Part shown: positions 9,930 to 17,624 of the stretch, piece by piece
How positions within the stretch are numbered: the stretch's first letter is position 1
Layout of the letters: each line of letters opens with the position of its first letter
Source of the DNA: Mucor racemosus
Taxonomy: Eukaryota; Mucoromycota; Mucoromycetes; Mucorales; Mucoraceae
Length of the DNA stretch: 32,948 bases
Direction of reading: 5' to 3'
NCBI GenBank assembly: GCA_027405735.1
Contig: JAPEHQ010000031.1
Span: 1 to 32,948 of the forward strand
Program-made: the position numbers and the translations under genes
Notes under the pieces: model-generated
The model's database searches: none
What the model was told of the DNA's origin: nothing
The model's input: only the letters and a program-made list of their open reading frames with translations

Positions 9930-10092
9930 TTTTATTTATTTATCAGTGCTTTTTTATCGAATCGGTACCTCTAGTCCTCAAATACCTTACGGCCAATACC
10001 ATTAAACCTAATTAACAGTATTATAGAGAGAAAGGACGGATGTAAAACATCAATCCAGGATTATTAGCCTCTAATACATAAGTATGCCCATT

Positions 10093-10153
10093 AAGCCCGG
10101 GGAGCCAAGGCCCCCGTACCTCTTGAGCAGCAACGGATGCCGCCTGAGAGGTT
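10093..10153 (+). repeat. GC-cluster family B, diverged copy
   Basis: Shares the order AAGCCCGG-GG..CCGTACCT..TTG.GCAGC..CG.GCC-CC...GG with 25217-25278. It is the most diverged of three copies seen. Confidence 0.45.
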
Positions 10154-10288
10154 AAATCAAATTAATCTTAATAAAGGCCCCATCGAGCAAGCTCAATCCT
10201 GAAAGATTAAGTTTGCCTTCGGAGAGGCTAAAAGTAAATCCTAGACTACTACATAATTATTATAAAATAAAAAGAAGTAAGGCCACCT

Positions 10289-10297
10289 TACTTATAA
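10289..10297 (-). promoter_or_regulatory. Candidate promoter nonanucleotide upstream of atp6
   Basis: The minus strand reads TTATAAGTA, one base from the yeast mitochondrial promoter ATATAAGTA. It points toward atp6, 360 bases away. Weaker than the copies near tRNAs because of the distance. Confidence 0.35.
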
Positions 10298-10437
10298 TTT
10301 GTATACCATACCCCTTAATTATTAAGGGGTGGTTATTTATTAATTTTATATAATTTGTACATAAATTAGTAGATCTGACATCTACTAAAATTAAGTTATG
10401 AGAATTAGCCCTCGGCATGTGTCTGGACCCGAGAGTC

Positions 10438-10564
10438 AAAGGCGAGAGGGGGCGGAGCCCCCGAAGGGAGGCTTTGCCTCCCCCTTTGGGGGCAAGAAAA
10501 GGCCGCTCCGCGGCCTTTTACTCGCCCCCTCTTGCCAAGGGGGCCCTTCGGGCCCCCTCGGCTC
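10438..10564 (+). repeat. GC-rich structured module, copy 1
   Basis: A 127-base GC-rich block identical, in inverted orientation, to 31076-31202. The outer strands GGCGAGAGGGGGC and GCCCCCTCTTGCC are nearly complementary. They enclose hairpins made of GAGGCTTTGCCTC, AAAAGGCCGC/GCGGCCTTTT and, outside, GGGGGCCC-TTC-GGGCCCCC. Open frames running through it on both copies encode only low-complexity Arg/Pro/Gly-rich peptides that follow the repeat, so I do not call a protein. It lies just beyond the cox3 stop (minus strand). Confidence 0.85.
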
Positions 10565-10578
10565 TCTCGTGGTTAATA

Positions 10579-11391
10579 TTATCCTCCCCACCAGTAAACA
10601 CTAATGAATAAGAATAACCAAACAACATCTACAAAATGCCAATATAAAATTGCTTGTTCGAATCCTAAATGGTGATGATCTGTTAAGTGGTATGATAATA
10701 CTCGGAATAATCCTACAGTTAAGAAAATTGTACCTACAATAACGTGAATTCCGTGGAATCCAGTAGCCATATAGAAAGTAGATCCATATACACCATCACT
10801 GAATGTGAATGGAGCATTATAGTACTCAAATGCTTGGAAACCTGTGAAAACTGTAGCTAAAGCTACAGTAGCGATTAATCCGTAAATAACTCCTGCTCGG
10901 TTACCTTGGATTAGGCTATGATGAGCATAAGTTACAGTAGCACCTGAAGAAAGTAAAATTACTGTATTAAGTAATGGTACTTCCCATGGGTTTAGTGTTT
11001 CAATACCAGCTGGTGGCCAGTGAGCACCTAATTCTACAGTAGGAGCTAATGATGAATGGAAGAATGCCCAGAAAATACTAATGAAAAAGAAAATTTCAGA
11101 AATAACAAATAGAACAAAACCTAAACTTAATCCTTTTTGTACTGCAAAAGTATGGTGTCCTTGGAAAGTACCTTCTCTAGAAATATCTTTAAACCATAAA
11201 GTCATAGTAGAAACTAGAGAGATAAATCCAAGAGTTAATAAGAATAAACCATTAGAGTATCCTTGGAATGTCATTACTCCTGATAGAGTAACTACTAATA
11301 AAGAAAATGATACAGCAATTGGCCAAGGCGAAGCTTCAACTAAATGAAATGGATGCGCTTGAACTGATCTGTTCATAAATTTCGTTGTCAT
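10579..11391 (-). CDS. cox3: Cytochrome c oxidase subunit III (COX3)
   Basis: Encodes subunit III of complex IV, a seven-helix inner-membrane protein that stabilises the COX1 core. The start chosen at 11391 gives MTTKFMNRSVQAHPFHLVEASPWP, 270 residues, matching the usual fungal N-terminus before the conserved QAHPFHLV. The open frame extends nine codons further upstream to 11418, and a start at 11376 (MNRSVQ) is also possible. Conserved stretches include WFKDISREGTFQGHHT, FFHSSLAPTVELGAHWPP and GFHGIHVIVGTIFL, and the C-terminus ends YWHFVDVVWLFLFISVYWWGG. It is intact and has no intron. A 61-base palindrome-bearing repeat, also found before nad2, lies about 135-195 bases upstream, and a GC-rich structured module follows the stop. 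Confidence 0.96.
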   Translation of the reverse strand: MTTKFMNRSVQAHPFHLVEASPWPIAVSFSLLVVTLSGVMTFQGYSNGLFLLTLGFISLVSTMTLWFKDISREGTFQGHHTFAVQKGLSLGFVLFVISEIFFFISIFWAFFHSSLAPTVELGAHWPPAGIETLNPWEVPLLNTVILLSSGATVTYAHHSLIQGNRAGVIYGLIATVALATVFTGFQAFEYYNAPFTFSDGVYGSTFYMATGFHGIHVIVGTIFLTVGLFRVLSYHLTDHHHLGFEQAILYWHFVDVVWLFLFISVYWWGG

Positions 11392-11418
11392 ACTGTATAT
11401 GTAATTCCTATCATACAT

Positions 11419-12368
11419 TTCTTGAGGCTAATGCCCTAATACTTAGGTTCAGAATAAATCTTTGCCTAGGGTTATCATTAAATAAGCCCATCAATACTAC
11501 CCGGAGGAACCCGACCCTCAGGTTCATTAAATTAAAATTTAATATTTTTAATAATCACATGTGATTATTAAAAACTAACGGACGCCGAGGGCTTTCACCT
11601 TTCGGCTCTAGTAATAAAAATAGTCCAAGAAAAGTCAATAATTTATTATTGAAATAGTAATATATCTCTTTTTAATACCCTTAGGCCGCTAGGCGGCCTT
11701 GGACCTTCGAGGTGAATTACTCACCTCGATAGGCCTACCTAATTAAACATTAAATATAATCTGCCCCGAGGGGTAGATCCTGGGCCCTCTAGGCCCAGAA
11801 TATATTAATTAATATAAGTGGGAAACTAGTTAAATTTCGGAAAACCTAGCTATCCATATCTTAATGATATCAGATACTAATAAATTAATCTCGCCGGGCT
11901 TCGCCCGTTGATGCTGGAAAGGTATTAATACCTTTCCGAGCAATAGTAAAATATTTATGATATTAACATATAAACTATAATTAAGGTGAACCTACATTTT
12001 TAACCTTTACTTTTAATTTATCTAAGACCCCCGGGGCTTTACCCTATAACCAGAGACCAGGCTCCTAGGTATTAAAAATCATATTTCTAATATGAAATTA
12101 TTCTTAAATTCGACTATGAATTTACTCAGAAATTATTATTCGAGGATTATGTAACTCACTTATATGATAAAAAATTCACAGCATTTAAACACATTATTCG
12201 TATTATATTACATCCTTTTTATAATAGGATAGTTTTTATATATAATATAATAGATTTATAGATTTATTGTTAATAATCCAGGGACATGATATATTATACA
12301 TATAATTATGGTTAATCCGTAGGCCCGCGGGGCTATTCGTAATTTAGCTAGGTAGACCCCATCTTAAA
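11419..12368. other. Long spacer upstream of cox3
   Basis: About 950 bases without a gene. It contains the palindromic repeat 11525-11585, several short GC hairpins (near 11683-11700 and 11890-11910) and AT-rich tracts. I see no rRNA, tRNA or ORF signal in it. Confidence 0.5.
11525..11585. repeat. Palindrome-bearing direct repeat, copy 1 (before cox3)
   Basis: A 61-base block repeated at 21536-21596 with a single mismatch. Its core, 11545-11574, is a perfect 30-base palindrome (TTTTTAATAATCACA plus its complement, no loop). It lies upstream of cox3 on the minus strand. Confidence 0.9.
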
Positions 12369-12452
12369 TGAATAGAGTGGGACTCGAACCCACAAGGATT
12401 ATTAAATCCATAGTTTAGCAAACTACTTCCTTACCGATTCGGTCATCTATCC
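12369..12452 (-). tRNA. trnS(gct): tRNA-Ser (anticodon GCT)
   Basis: An 84-base cloverleaf with a long variable arm, as expected for serine. The anticodon stem TAGT(T)..A(A)CTA encloses the loop TTGCTAA. The acceptor pairs GGATAGA with TCTATTC. It reads AGY codons. Confidence 0.93.
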
Positions 12453-12494
12453 GAAAATCCCTCGAGATAATCAACGGGTGCTGCCTGTGCCTAA

Positions 12495-12600
12495 GGCAGG
12501 AGGCGAAAGGGGCAAAGCCCCCTTTGAGGCAAGAAAAGGCCCCTTTGGGGCCTTTTACTCGCTCCTCTTGCCAAGGGGGCCCTTCGGGCCCCCCTCGGCT
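12495..12600 (+). repeat. GC-rich structured module, copy 2
   Basis: Shares with 10438-10564 the segments CAAGAAAAGGCC, GGCCTTTTACTCGC and CTCTTGCCAAGGGGGCCCTT. The inner hairpin arms are changed but complementary changes keep them paired (AAAAGGCCCC with GGGGCCTTTT). It is closest to the inverted copy at 31742-31862. Confidence 0.85.
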
Positions 12601-12712
12601 TACCCCTGAATAAGCCTGGGCCCAGAGGGCTCAGGCCGGGGGCAGTGCCCCCAGCCTTATTAATATAATACCATCAAAATGGTAACTTGAACGATTAGAT
12701 CATCCTAGATGA

Positions 12713-12783
12713 TAGGGAATAGTAGAATCGAACTACTGCCAGTTATGTGTAAGATAACCACTCTACCATTAAGCTAATCCCCT
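12713..12783 (-). tRNA. trnV(tac): tRNA-Val (anticodon TAC)
   Basis: A 71-base cloverleaf. The acceptor AGGGGAT pairs with ATTCCCT, the anticodon loop is CTTACAC, and the T arm is AGTAG-TTCGATT-CTACT. A perfect ATATAAGTA motif lies 50 bases upstream. Confidence 0.93.
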
Positions 12784-12832
12784 ATATTTGTTAATATAAC
12801 ACAAGACGTATAAATTATTTGTTACTTATATA

Positions 12833-12841
12833 AATATACCT
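12833..12841 (-). promoter_or_regulatory. Candidate promoter ATATAAGTA before trnV
   Basis: An exact match on the minus strand to the yeast mitochondrial promoter nonanucleotide, 50 bases upstream of trnV and facing it. Confidence 0.5.
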
Positions 12842-12905
12842 CAAGTATATTCATCTCCGGTATAATAATATTTTGTATCTGATAAAATAAAGGGTCTAAG
12901 TAAAG

Positions 12906-12979
12906 GGTGAAAACCCGGAATCGAACCGGGAACCGTTAGTACCACAAACTAATGTTCTGCCGATTGAACTATTCCCACC
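12906..12979 (-). tRNA. trnH(gtg): tRNA-His (anticodon GTG)
   Basis: A cloverleaf with anticodon loop TTGTGGT and a strong T arm CCCGG-TTCGATT-CCGGG. The acceptor GTGGGAA pairs with TTTTCAC. An encoded extra G at the 5' end faces C73, the usual histidine identity pair. Confidence 0.93.
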
Positions 12980-13042
12980 TGTAGGGGGCCAAAGGCCTCA
13001 ACTAACCTCGCTTACGCGAGGACCGCTCCGCGGATATTATGT

Positions 13043-13115
13043 AGCGTTTCAGAGGAGTTGAACCTCTACCAACAAGAGCCGAAATCCTGTACTCTACCAA
13101 TTAAGCTAGAAACGC
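13043..13115 (-). tRNA. trnR(tcg): tRNA-Arg (anticodon TCG)
   Basis: A 73-base cloverleaf with acceptor GCGTTTC/GAAACGC and anticodon loop TTTCGGC, reading CGN codons. CGA is used in the protein genes. The bases of its 5' acceptor strand are repeated just upstream in an inverted and a direct copy. Confidence 0.93.
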
Positions 13116-13170
13116 ATATTTATATGCGTTTCATGCGGAAGGCCCCCAAAGGGGGCCCCGCTAGAAACGC
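13105..13170. repeat. GC hairpin flanked by 11-base direct repeats at trnR(tcg)
   Basis: GCTAGAAACGC occurs at 13105-13115 (the trnR 5' end on the plus strand) and again at 13160-13170. Between them is a GC hairpin (GGCCCCC-AAA-GGGGGCC, about 13141-13157). Also, 13109-13132 is an 11-base-arm palindrome (GAAACGCATAT and its complement). It looks like insertion of a GC cluster with duplication of tRNA-end sequence. Confidence 0.7.
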
Positions 13171-13199
13171 TCTGAAGCATGTTTCAAGAACCATATTAT

Positions 13200-13208
13200 T
13201 ACTTATAA
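13200..13208 (-). promoter_or_regulatory. Candidate promoter before trnR(tcg)
   Basis: The minus strand reads TTATAAGTA, 85 bases upstream of trnR(tcg) and facing it. Confidence 0.4.
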
Positions 13209-13234
13209 ATTGATCGTACTACACTAGCCTAAAG

Positions 13235-13243
13235 GTATAAGTA
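13235..13243 (+). promoter_or_regulatory. Candidate promoter before trnG
   Basis: The plus strand reads GTATAAGTA, 30 bases upstream of trnG. It diverges from the minus-strand copy at 13200-13208, so each motif faces its own tRNA. Confidence 0.5.
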
Positions 13244-13272
13244 ATATATATACTAATATAAAATATAAGAAA

Positions 13273-13346
13273 GCAAGTGTAGCATAATTGGCTAATGCCC
13301 CTACCTTCCAAGTAGACTACTGCGAGTTCGAGTCTCGCCACTTGCA
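13273..13346 (+). tRNA. trnG(tcc): tRNA-Gly (anticodon TCC)
   Basis: A 74-base cloverleaf. Acceptor GCAAGTG/CACTTGC, anticodon loop CTTCCAA, T arm GCGAG-TTCGAGT-CTCGC. It reads all GGN codons. Confidence 0.94.
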
Positions 13347-13433
13347 ATTACTATCTAAAGAAAGGGTTTATATATTTATATAATACAACCTGTATTTTAT
13401 AGTAGTAACTATATAAATGGTAAAATCGATAGA

Positions 13434-13505
13434 CGAGGCAGGTGGGACTTGAACCCATATCCACTTACGTGACAAGTAAGGACTCTACCATTAAGCTACT
13501 GCCCC
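13434..13505 (-). tRNA. trnD(gtc): tRNA-Asp (anticodon GTC)
   Basis: A 72-base cloverleaf with acceptor GGGGCAG/CTGCCTC, anticodon loop TTGTCAC and discriminator G, as usual for aspartate. Confidence 0.93.
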
Positions 13506-13547
13506 TAAAATTTACCCAGCCCGCCTGGGCTGGGATAAAATAAATAT

Positions 13548-13631
13548 TACGATTGGCAGGACTTGAACCTGCAAGGTATTACTACCAGCTGAACCTAAAT
13601 CAACCATGTTTGCCAATTTCATCACAATCGT
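13548..13631 (-). tRNA. trnL(tag): tRNA-Leu (anticodon TAG)
   Basis: An 84-base tRNA with a long variable arm. Acceptor ACGATTG/CAATCGT, anticodon stem GTTGA/TCAGC around the loop TTTAGGT. It reads CUN codons. An exact ATATAAGTA lies 12 bases upstream. Confidence 0.93.
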
Positions 13632-13643
13632 TAACAGAAATGT

Positions 13644-13652
13644 TACTTATAT
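13644..13652 (-). promoter_or_regulatory. Candidate promoter ATATAAGTA before trnL(tag)
   Basis: An exact nonanucleotide on the minus strand, 12 bases from the trnL(tag) 5' end and facing it. Confidence 0.55.
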
Positions 13653-13709
13653 ATTAATATATCAATTTCTTTATAGCCTGTCTTATATAAAACAGGACTT
13701 TAGATTAAT

Positions 13710-13780
13710 TACTCACCCCAGGTTTCGATCCTGGATTTGGGTATTAGAAGTACCCTGTTCTTCCTTTGAACTAGGTAAGC
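13710..13780 (-). tRNA. trnR(tct): tRNA-Arg (anticodon TCT)
   Basis: A 71-base cloverleaf. Acceptor GCTTACC/GGTGAGT, anticodon stem GGGTA/TACCC with loop CTTCTAA. It reads AGA/AGG. Confidence 0.93.
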
Positions 13781-13804
13781 TATAAAATAATTCCCTATCT
13801 GTAT

Positions 13805-13813
13805 TACTTATAA
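13805..13813 (-). promoter_or_regulatory. Candidate promoter before trnR(tct)
   Basis: The minus strand reads TTATAAGTA, 24 bases upstream of trnR(tct). A perfect ATATAAGTA faces away on the plus strand at 13822-13830, giving a divergent pair. Confidence 0.5.
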
Positions 13814-13932
13814 TTAAAAACATATAAGTACAAAATTTTAATTAATAAGACCACCCACACTGAGGATATGACCAGTTGAAATAAAAAACCAAGCGGGCCC
13901 TTTAGGCCCACCTAATATATATAGGAATTATA

Positions 13933-14006
13933 TCAGGTTGGTAAGATTTGAACTTACACTATTTTACACCCAAAGTAAATGCCTTACCAGATTAGGCTAC
14001 AACCTG
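13933..14006 (-). tRNA. trnP(tgg): tRNA-Pro (anticodon TGG)
   Basis: A 74-base cloverleaf with acceptor CAGGTTG/CAACCTG and anticodon stem TTTAC/GTAAA around TTTGGGT. Confidence 0.93.
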
Positions 14007-14048
14007 TTTTAACCCTAGTCCCGTTTCATGAACCAAGGGCTTAAAAAT

Positions 14049-14120
14049 TGGAGTTACCGAGACTCGAACTCGGACTACTCGTATGCAAAACGAGCCCTCT
14101 ACCATTTAAGGGATAACCCC
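14049..14120 (-). tRNA. trnA(tgc): tRNA-Ala (anticodon TGC)
   Basis: A 72-base cloverleaf. Acceptor GGGGTTA/TAACTCC, anticodon stem CTCGT/ACGAG with loop TTTGCAT, T arm CCGAG-TTCGAGT-CTCGG. Confidence 0.94.
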
Positions 14121-14257
14121 GATGAACTATTGAACGAATTATAGTACCATTAATTTGAGCCGCCGGATAGCCCTCTACCTGACCTATGGGTCAGGGATAG
14201 TGCCCGGCGGCCCCTATATAATAGACCTAATAATCCTTAATTGGGTTCGTTATTTGT

Positions 14258-14266
14258 TACTTATAT
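14258..14266 (-). promoter_or_regulatory. Candidate promoter ATATAAGTA upstream of trnA
   Basis: An exact nonanucleotide on the minus strand, about 138 bases upstream of trnA and facing it. Confidence 0.4.
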
Positions 14267-14505
14267 AATAAAAATTATATTAAAATTAAAGGTTTATCAA
14301 TTTAATATTTAAGCCTTTCTCCGGGGTCGAAGAGCCCAGGGACAGGAGAAATAAATCGAAGATTTTATTTATCTTAAGAGATAAGCTCCTGACCTAAAGT
14401 GCTGGCATTACTGGGGTTTCAATATATCAGTATAACCCATGGGAGGCCTGGCAAGATGAAGCGATTATATGACTTAACAAGATCTAATTTATTTTAAAAG
14501 TTAAC

Positions 14506-14526
14506 AATGTAAAAGTATAGAATTAT
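14506..14526. repeat. 21-base direct repeat, copy 1
   Basis: AATGTAAAAGTATAGAATTA plus one T is identical at 26691-26711, both in spacers following plus- or preceding plus-strand genes. The meaning is unknown. Confidence 0.6.
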
Positions 14527-14680
14527 ATTAATAAATACTTAGAGTTTTGCTTAAAAAAAGGGGTAAGGGCGGCTGTGCCACCCTCGCCCCGCAGGGTCGA
14601 TCCCTTGACCCCAAAGGGTAAGGGGCCGCCTTGCGGCCTTCTTGTATATAAATATATCTTAAGCTCTTCGGAGATACAAT

Positions 14681-14751
14681 GCTGTTATAGTTCAAAGGTA
14701 GAACGGTAAACTGTTAATTTATGTATAGAGGTTCGATTCCTCTTAACGGCT
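14681..14751 (+). tRNA. trnN(gtt): tRNA-Asn (anticodon GTT)
   Basis: A 71-base cloverleaf with acceptor GCTGTTA/TAACGGC, anticodon loop CTGTTAA and T arm AGAGG-TTCGATT-CCTCT. Confidence 0.93.
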
Positions 14752-15342
14752 ATATAAAATTCCATAGTGGTTATACCACCTTAAATTAATTAATTAATTT
14801 AAAATTATTTAATTTATTTAATAAATATTGGGAAACTCTTTTACCCTCAAGCCGATCCATCGGGCTGGGTTAGCCCCCGACGGGGCTAATATTTAAAGAA
14901 AGGTCAATTAACTAACCTAAATAATTTTATTTCACAATATTATATGCGCTTTATATAATATATATTATATACCCGTTGATTGTTAAGGTTATTCATACAA
15001 TTATAGATAAACCAGAACCGCAAAACGGTTTTACCCTAGACCTATTTTCGACCATTTCGAGGTCGGTAAAGGGTTATTTATAATTACCCATGGGTATACC
15101 AAGATATTATCTTGAAGCAGGGCTCGCTAAAAATAAATTTTTTATTCAAAATATCCGCAAAGCGGATATTTTAAACTGCGCGAGTCCATGCATCATTCCC
15201 GGGGCCGCCGTAAGGCGGCCCCGGGAATGAAGTGAATTTTATAATTTCCAAGGAAATTATAAATTAGTTCCGGGACAGGTTTTCTGTCTCTGGAGTACGG
15301 GTATAGCCCGGGCCCTAATTTAATAGGGAATTTTTAGTTTAC
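14752..15342. other. Spacer between trnN and nad6
   Basis: About 590 bases without a gene. It holds several hairpins, the strongest at 15193-15230. AT-rich tracts alternate with GC clusters. I see no TATAAGTA motif facing nad6. Confidence 0.5.
15193..15230. repeat. Perfect 17-bp-arm GC hairpin upstream of nad6
   Basis: TCATTCCCGGGGCCGCC and its exact complement are separated by GTAA. One of the longest perfect GC hairpins of the window, 113 bases before the nad6 start. Confidence 0.85.
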
Positions 15343-15936
15343 ATGAACGCAATTCTATTAGATCTATTGGCTTTTGGTTCAGTATTATCAGGTATTTTAG
15401 TAATTACATCACGAAATCCCGTTATTTCTGTTTTATTTTTAATTTCTACTTTTGTTAATGTTGCTTGTTATTTAATTTTATTAGGTATTAATTTTATTGG
15501 GCTTACATATTTAATTGTATATGTAGGAGCAATTGCTATTTTATTCTTATTCGTAATTATGATGTTAAATATTAAATTAGTTGAATTACAAGATTCTTCA
15601 GAAGATTATTCTAACCCATATCCATTAGCTTTTGTACTAGGTACTTTATTTGTTAGTGGTTTAAGTTTAACTAACTCAAATTTTTCTAAATTTGATTTAC
15701 CTTCAATCTTTGATTCTATTAACTTATTATCATTTAAATCTGATACATTAGAAACATTAACAGTTAGTCATACAAATTGGGATAGTGTATTTGTATCTAT
15801 GGATCAAATCAACAGTATTGGTCAAGTATTATATACATCTCATGCATTATTCTTAATTATTGCAAGTATGATTTTATGTTTAGCTATGGTTGGACCTATT
15901 GTTCTTTGTTTAAAACCAACTAAACGAATTAGTTAA
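15343..15936 (+). CDS. nad6: NADH dehydrogenase subunit 6
   Basis: A 197-residue membrane subunit of complex I, part of the proton-pumping arm near the quinone site. The N-terminal two thirds hold the conserved hydrophobic helices with SRNPVISVLFLISTFVN, LGINFIGLTYLIVYVGAIA and ILFLFVIMMLNIK. The pi-bulge region GAIAILFLFVIMML is typical of ND6. A less conserved Asn/Ser-rich loop follows, then a last helix ending MILCLAMVGPIVLCLK. The length is normal for fungi. It starts at the only suitable ATG, giving MNAILLDLLAFGSVLSG. nad1 follows on the same strand after about 290 bases, so the two may share a transcript. Confidence 0.97.
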   Translation: MNAILLDLLAFGSVLSGILVITSRNPVISVLFLISTFVNVACYLILLGINFIGLTYLIVYVGAIAILFLFVIMMLNIKLVELQDSSEDYSNPYPLAFVLGTLFVSGLSLTNSNFSKFDLPSIFDSINLLSFKSDTLETLTVSHTNWDSVFVSMDQINSIGQVLYTSHALFLIIASMILCLAMVGPIVLCLKPTKRIS

Positions 15937-16230
15937 TATTATTAATAAATTAGTGCCAGGCACAGCCTGAGTTTTAATACTAATTACAAGCGTGTCTAAC
16001 TCGCTAAATATTAAACTATGGTTAATAACCAACTAAATAAATCCACTAAGCTTTAATAGCTTGATGACGATAGAATTAATAATAAATTAAATCCTAGGGG
16101 TTACTCTTAACCTCTGGATCCGTTAAATTTATTTAATGGGGCTTCTGATTAGGACGGGCAACGCTCGCCCCGGTCTAGATATCCAGGTGCGCTTTGCTCA
16201 CCCAGGATTGTAGAGTTTAATTTATTATTC

Positions 16231-17226
16231 ATGTATTATAATTTACTCATGTTATTATCATTTATTGAGGTACTTATTGTTATTGTACCATTATTATTAT
16301 CTGTAGCTTTCATGACGATTGCGGAACGAAAAGCTATGGGATCAATGCAAAGACGATTAGGACCTAATCGAGTAGGATACTACGGTTTACTACAACCATT
16401 TGCAGATGCATTAAAACTATTTGTTAAAGAATCAGTAATTCCTGCTCATTCGAATAAAGCTTTATTCTTATTAGCGCCTGTAATTTCTTTAATTACTAGT
16501 TTATTAGCATGGGGAGTAGTTCCTTTCGGTGCAGGATTAACATTATCAGATCTTAGTCTAGGTATTTTATATCTATTAGCTGTAGGTTCTTTAGGAGTAT
16601 ATGGAGTAATTTTTGCAGGTTGGTCTGCCAATTCTAAATATGCTTTCTTAGGAGGATTACGAAGTACTGCTCAAATGGTTAGTTATGAGGTTGTAATGGG
16701 ATTAATTATTCTTACTGTAGTATTATTAGTAGGATCGTTAAATTTAACTAATATTATTCAAGCTCAAATTAATGTTTGGTATATTATTCCATTATTACCA
16801 CTTTCTCTAATGTTTTTAATTTCAGCTATTGCTGAAACTAATAGAGCTCCTTTTGATCTACCTGAGGCGGAATCTGAGCTAGTAGCTGGATTCTTTACTG
16901 AACATTCTTCTGTACCTTTCGTAATGTTCTTCTTAGCCGAGTATGCTTCTATTATTTTAATGTCTACATTTGTAGTTATGTTATTCTTAGGAGGATACTT
17001 AATTCCTTTTGTATCTTTTGAAAACCCAACATTCTTCTCATTTGAAGGATTAGCGTTAGGTCTTAAAACTTCTTTAATCTTATTTATTTATATCTGGGTG
17101 CGGGCATCATTCCCAAGACTACGATATGATCAATTAATGAGTTTTACATGGACAGGAATGTTACCATTGACTTTAGGATTCATCATTTTAGTACCATGTA
17201 TCTTAATGGCTTTCGAAATTGCTTAA
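16231..17226 (+). CDS. nad1: NADH dehydrogenase subunit 1
   Basis: A 331-residue complex I subunit with eight membrane helices that forms the quinone-binding heel of the membrane arm. Hallmarks are the early AERKAMGSMQRRLGPNRVG loop, LRSTAQMVSYEV, and ETNRAPFDLPEAESELVAGF near the middle, the charged loop that lines the quinone chamber. The C-terminus carries WVRASFPRLRYDQLM. The length and start (MYYNLLMLLSFIEVLIV) fit fungal ND1. The preceding spacer has GC hairpins but no clear ribosome-binding site, as is usual for mitochondria. No intron is present. Confidence 0.97.
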   Translation: MYYNLLMLLSFIEVLIVIVPLLLSVAFMTIAERKAMGSMQRRLGPNRVGYYGLLQPFADALKLFVKESVIPAHSNKALFLLAPVISLITSLLAWGVVPFGAGLTLSDLSLGILYLLAVGSLGVYGVIFAGWSANSKYAFLGGLRSTAQMVSYEVVMGLIILTVVLLVGSLNLTNIIQAQINVWYIIPLLPLSLMFLISAIAETNRAPFDLPEAESELVAGFFTEHSSVPFVMFFLAEYASIILMSTFVVMLFLGGYLIPFVSFENPTFFSFEGLALGLKTSLILFIYIWVRASFPRLRYDQLMSFTWTGMLPLTLGFIILVPCILMAFEIA

Positions 17227-17624
17227 TTCTTAGGATACCGGACAAATAGTCCTGCCGAGGCGATCCTTGGCGGACCTACGTCCAATTTATCTAATCTATA
17301 TAAATACCCTCCCTTAAGATCAAAAGGGTATTTATACTTCATAGATTAATAACCCCGGGGGCTCAGGAGGCTTTGCCCCCGGGGTCCCATTATTATATTT
17401 TCAAGTAAAAAAGGGGGTATAGAACAAGTGATTTTAAGGCCATTTTTAATAAATATAGGCCACTGTTATATAGTATCATGGGGTATTAATAATGGGGGTG
17501 GTTATTAATTAGGACCGCCGGGGCGCTACCATTCGCCCCGAAGGGCTTAGGGCTGCCCCGGCGGCCTGGGTTTAATATAAAACCTTAATAAGGTTTATAC
17601 CTTATTAGGGTAATTTACAGTAAA
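17227..17624. other. Convergent spacer between nad1 and cob
   Basis: The 3' ends of nad1 (plus) and cob (minus) face each other here. The spacer holds GC hairpins, for example 17354-17386 and a CCGCCGGGGC/GCCCCGGCGG fold at 17514-17565, that may act as 3' processing or termination structures. No gene is seen. Confidence 0.5.

Larger units (their letters stand above)
9930..10437. other. Spacer between atp6 and the GC module before cox3
   Basis: No gene. It holds a GC-cluster copy at 10093-10153, a minus-strand TATAAGTA motif at 10289-10297 and AT-rich filler. Confidence 0.5.
14121..14680. other. Spacer between trnA and trnN
   Basis: No gene. It contains a GC-cluster fold flanked by GCCGCCGG/CCGGCGGC (14158-14212), a minus-strand ATATAAGTA at 14258-14266, and the 23-base word shared with 7691-7713. 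It also holds the 21-base word repeated at 26691-26711 and further GC hairpins near 14570-14640. Confidence 0.5.

Noticed and set aside
10398..10611. Two overlapping plus-strand open frames rich in Arg, Pro and Gly
   Set aside because: They run through the GC-rich repeat module. The same peptide appears from its inverted copy at 31011-31283, so it is a by-product of the repeat.
11081..11347. Plus-strand frame opposite cox3, and similar frames opposite nad1, nad2 and nad5
   Set aside because: Antisense shadows of conserved protein genes.
13105..13170. Regularly spaced repeats that could suggest a CRISPR array
   Set aside because: Only two short copies flanking one hairpin. No array of equal repeats and spacers occurs anywhere in the window.
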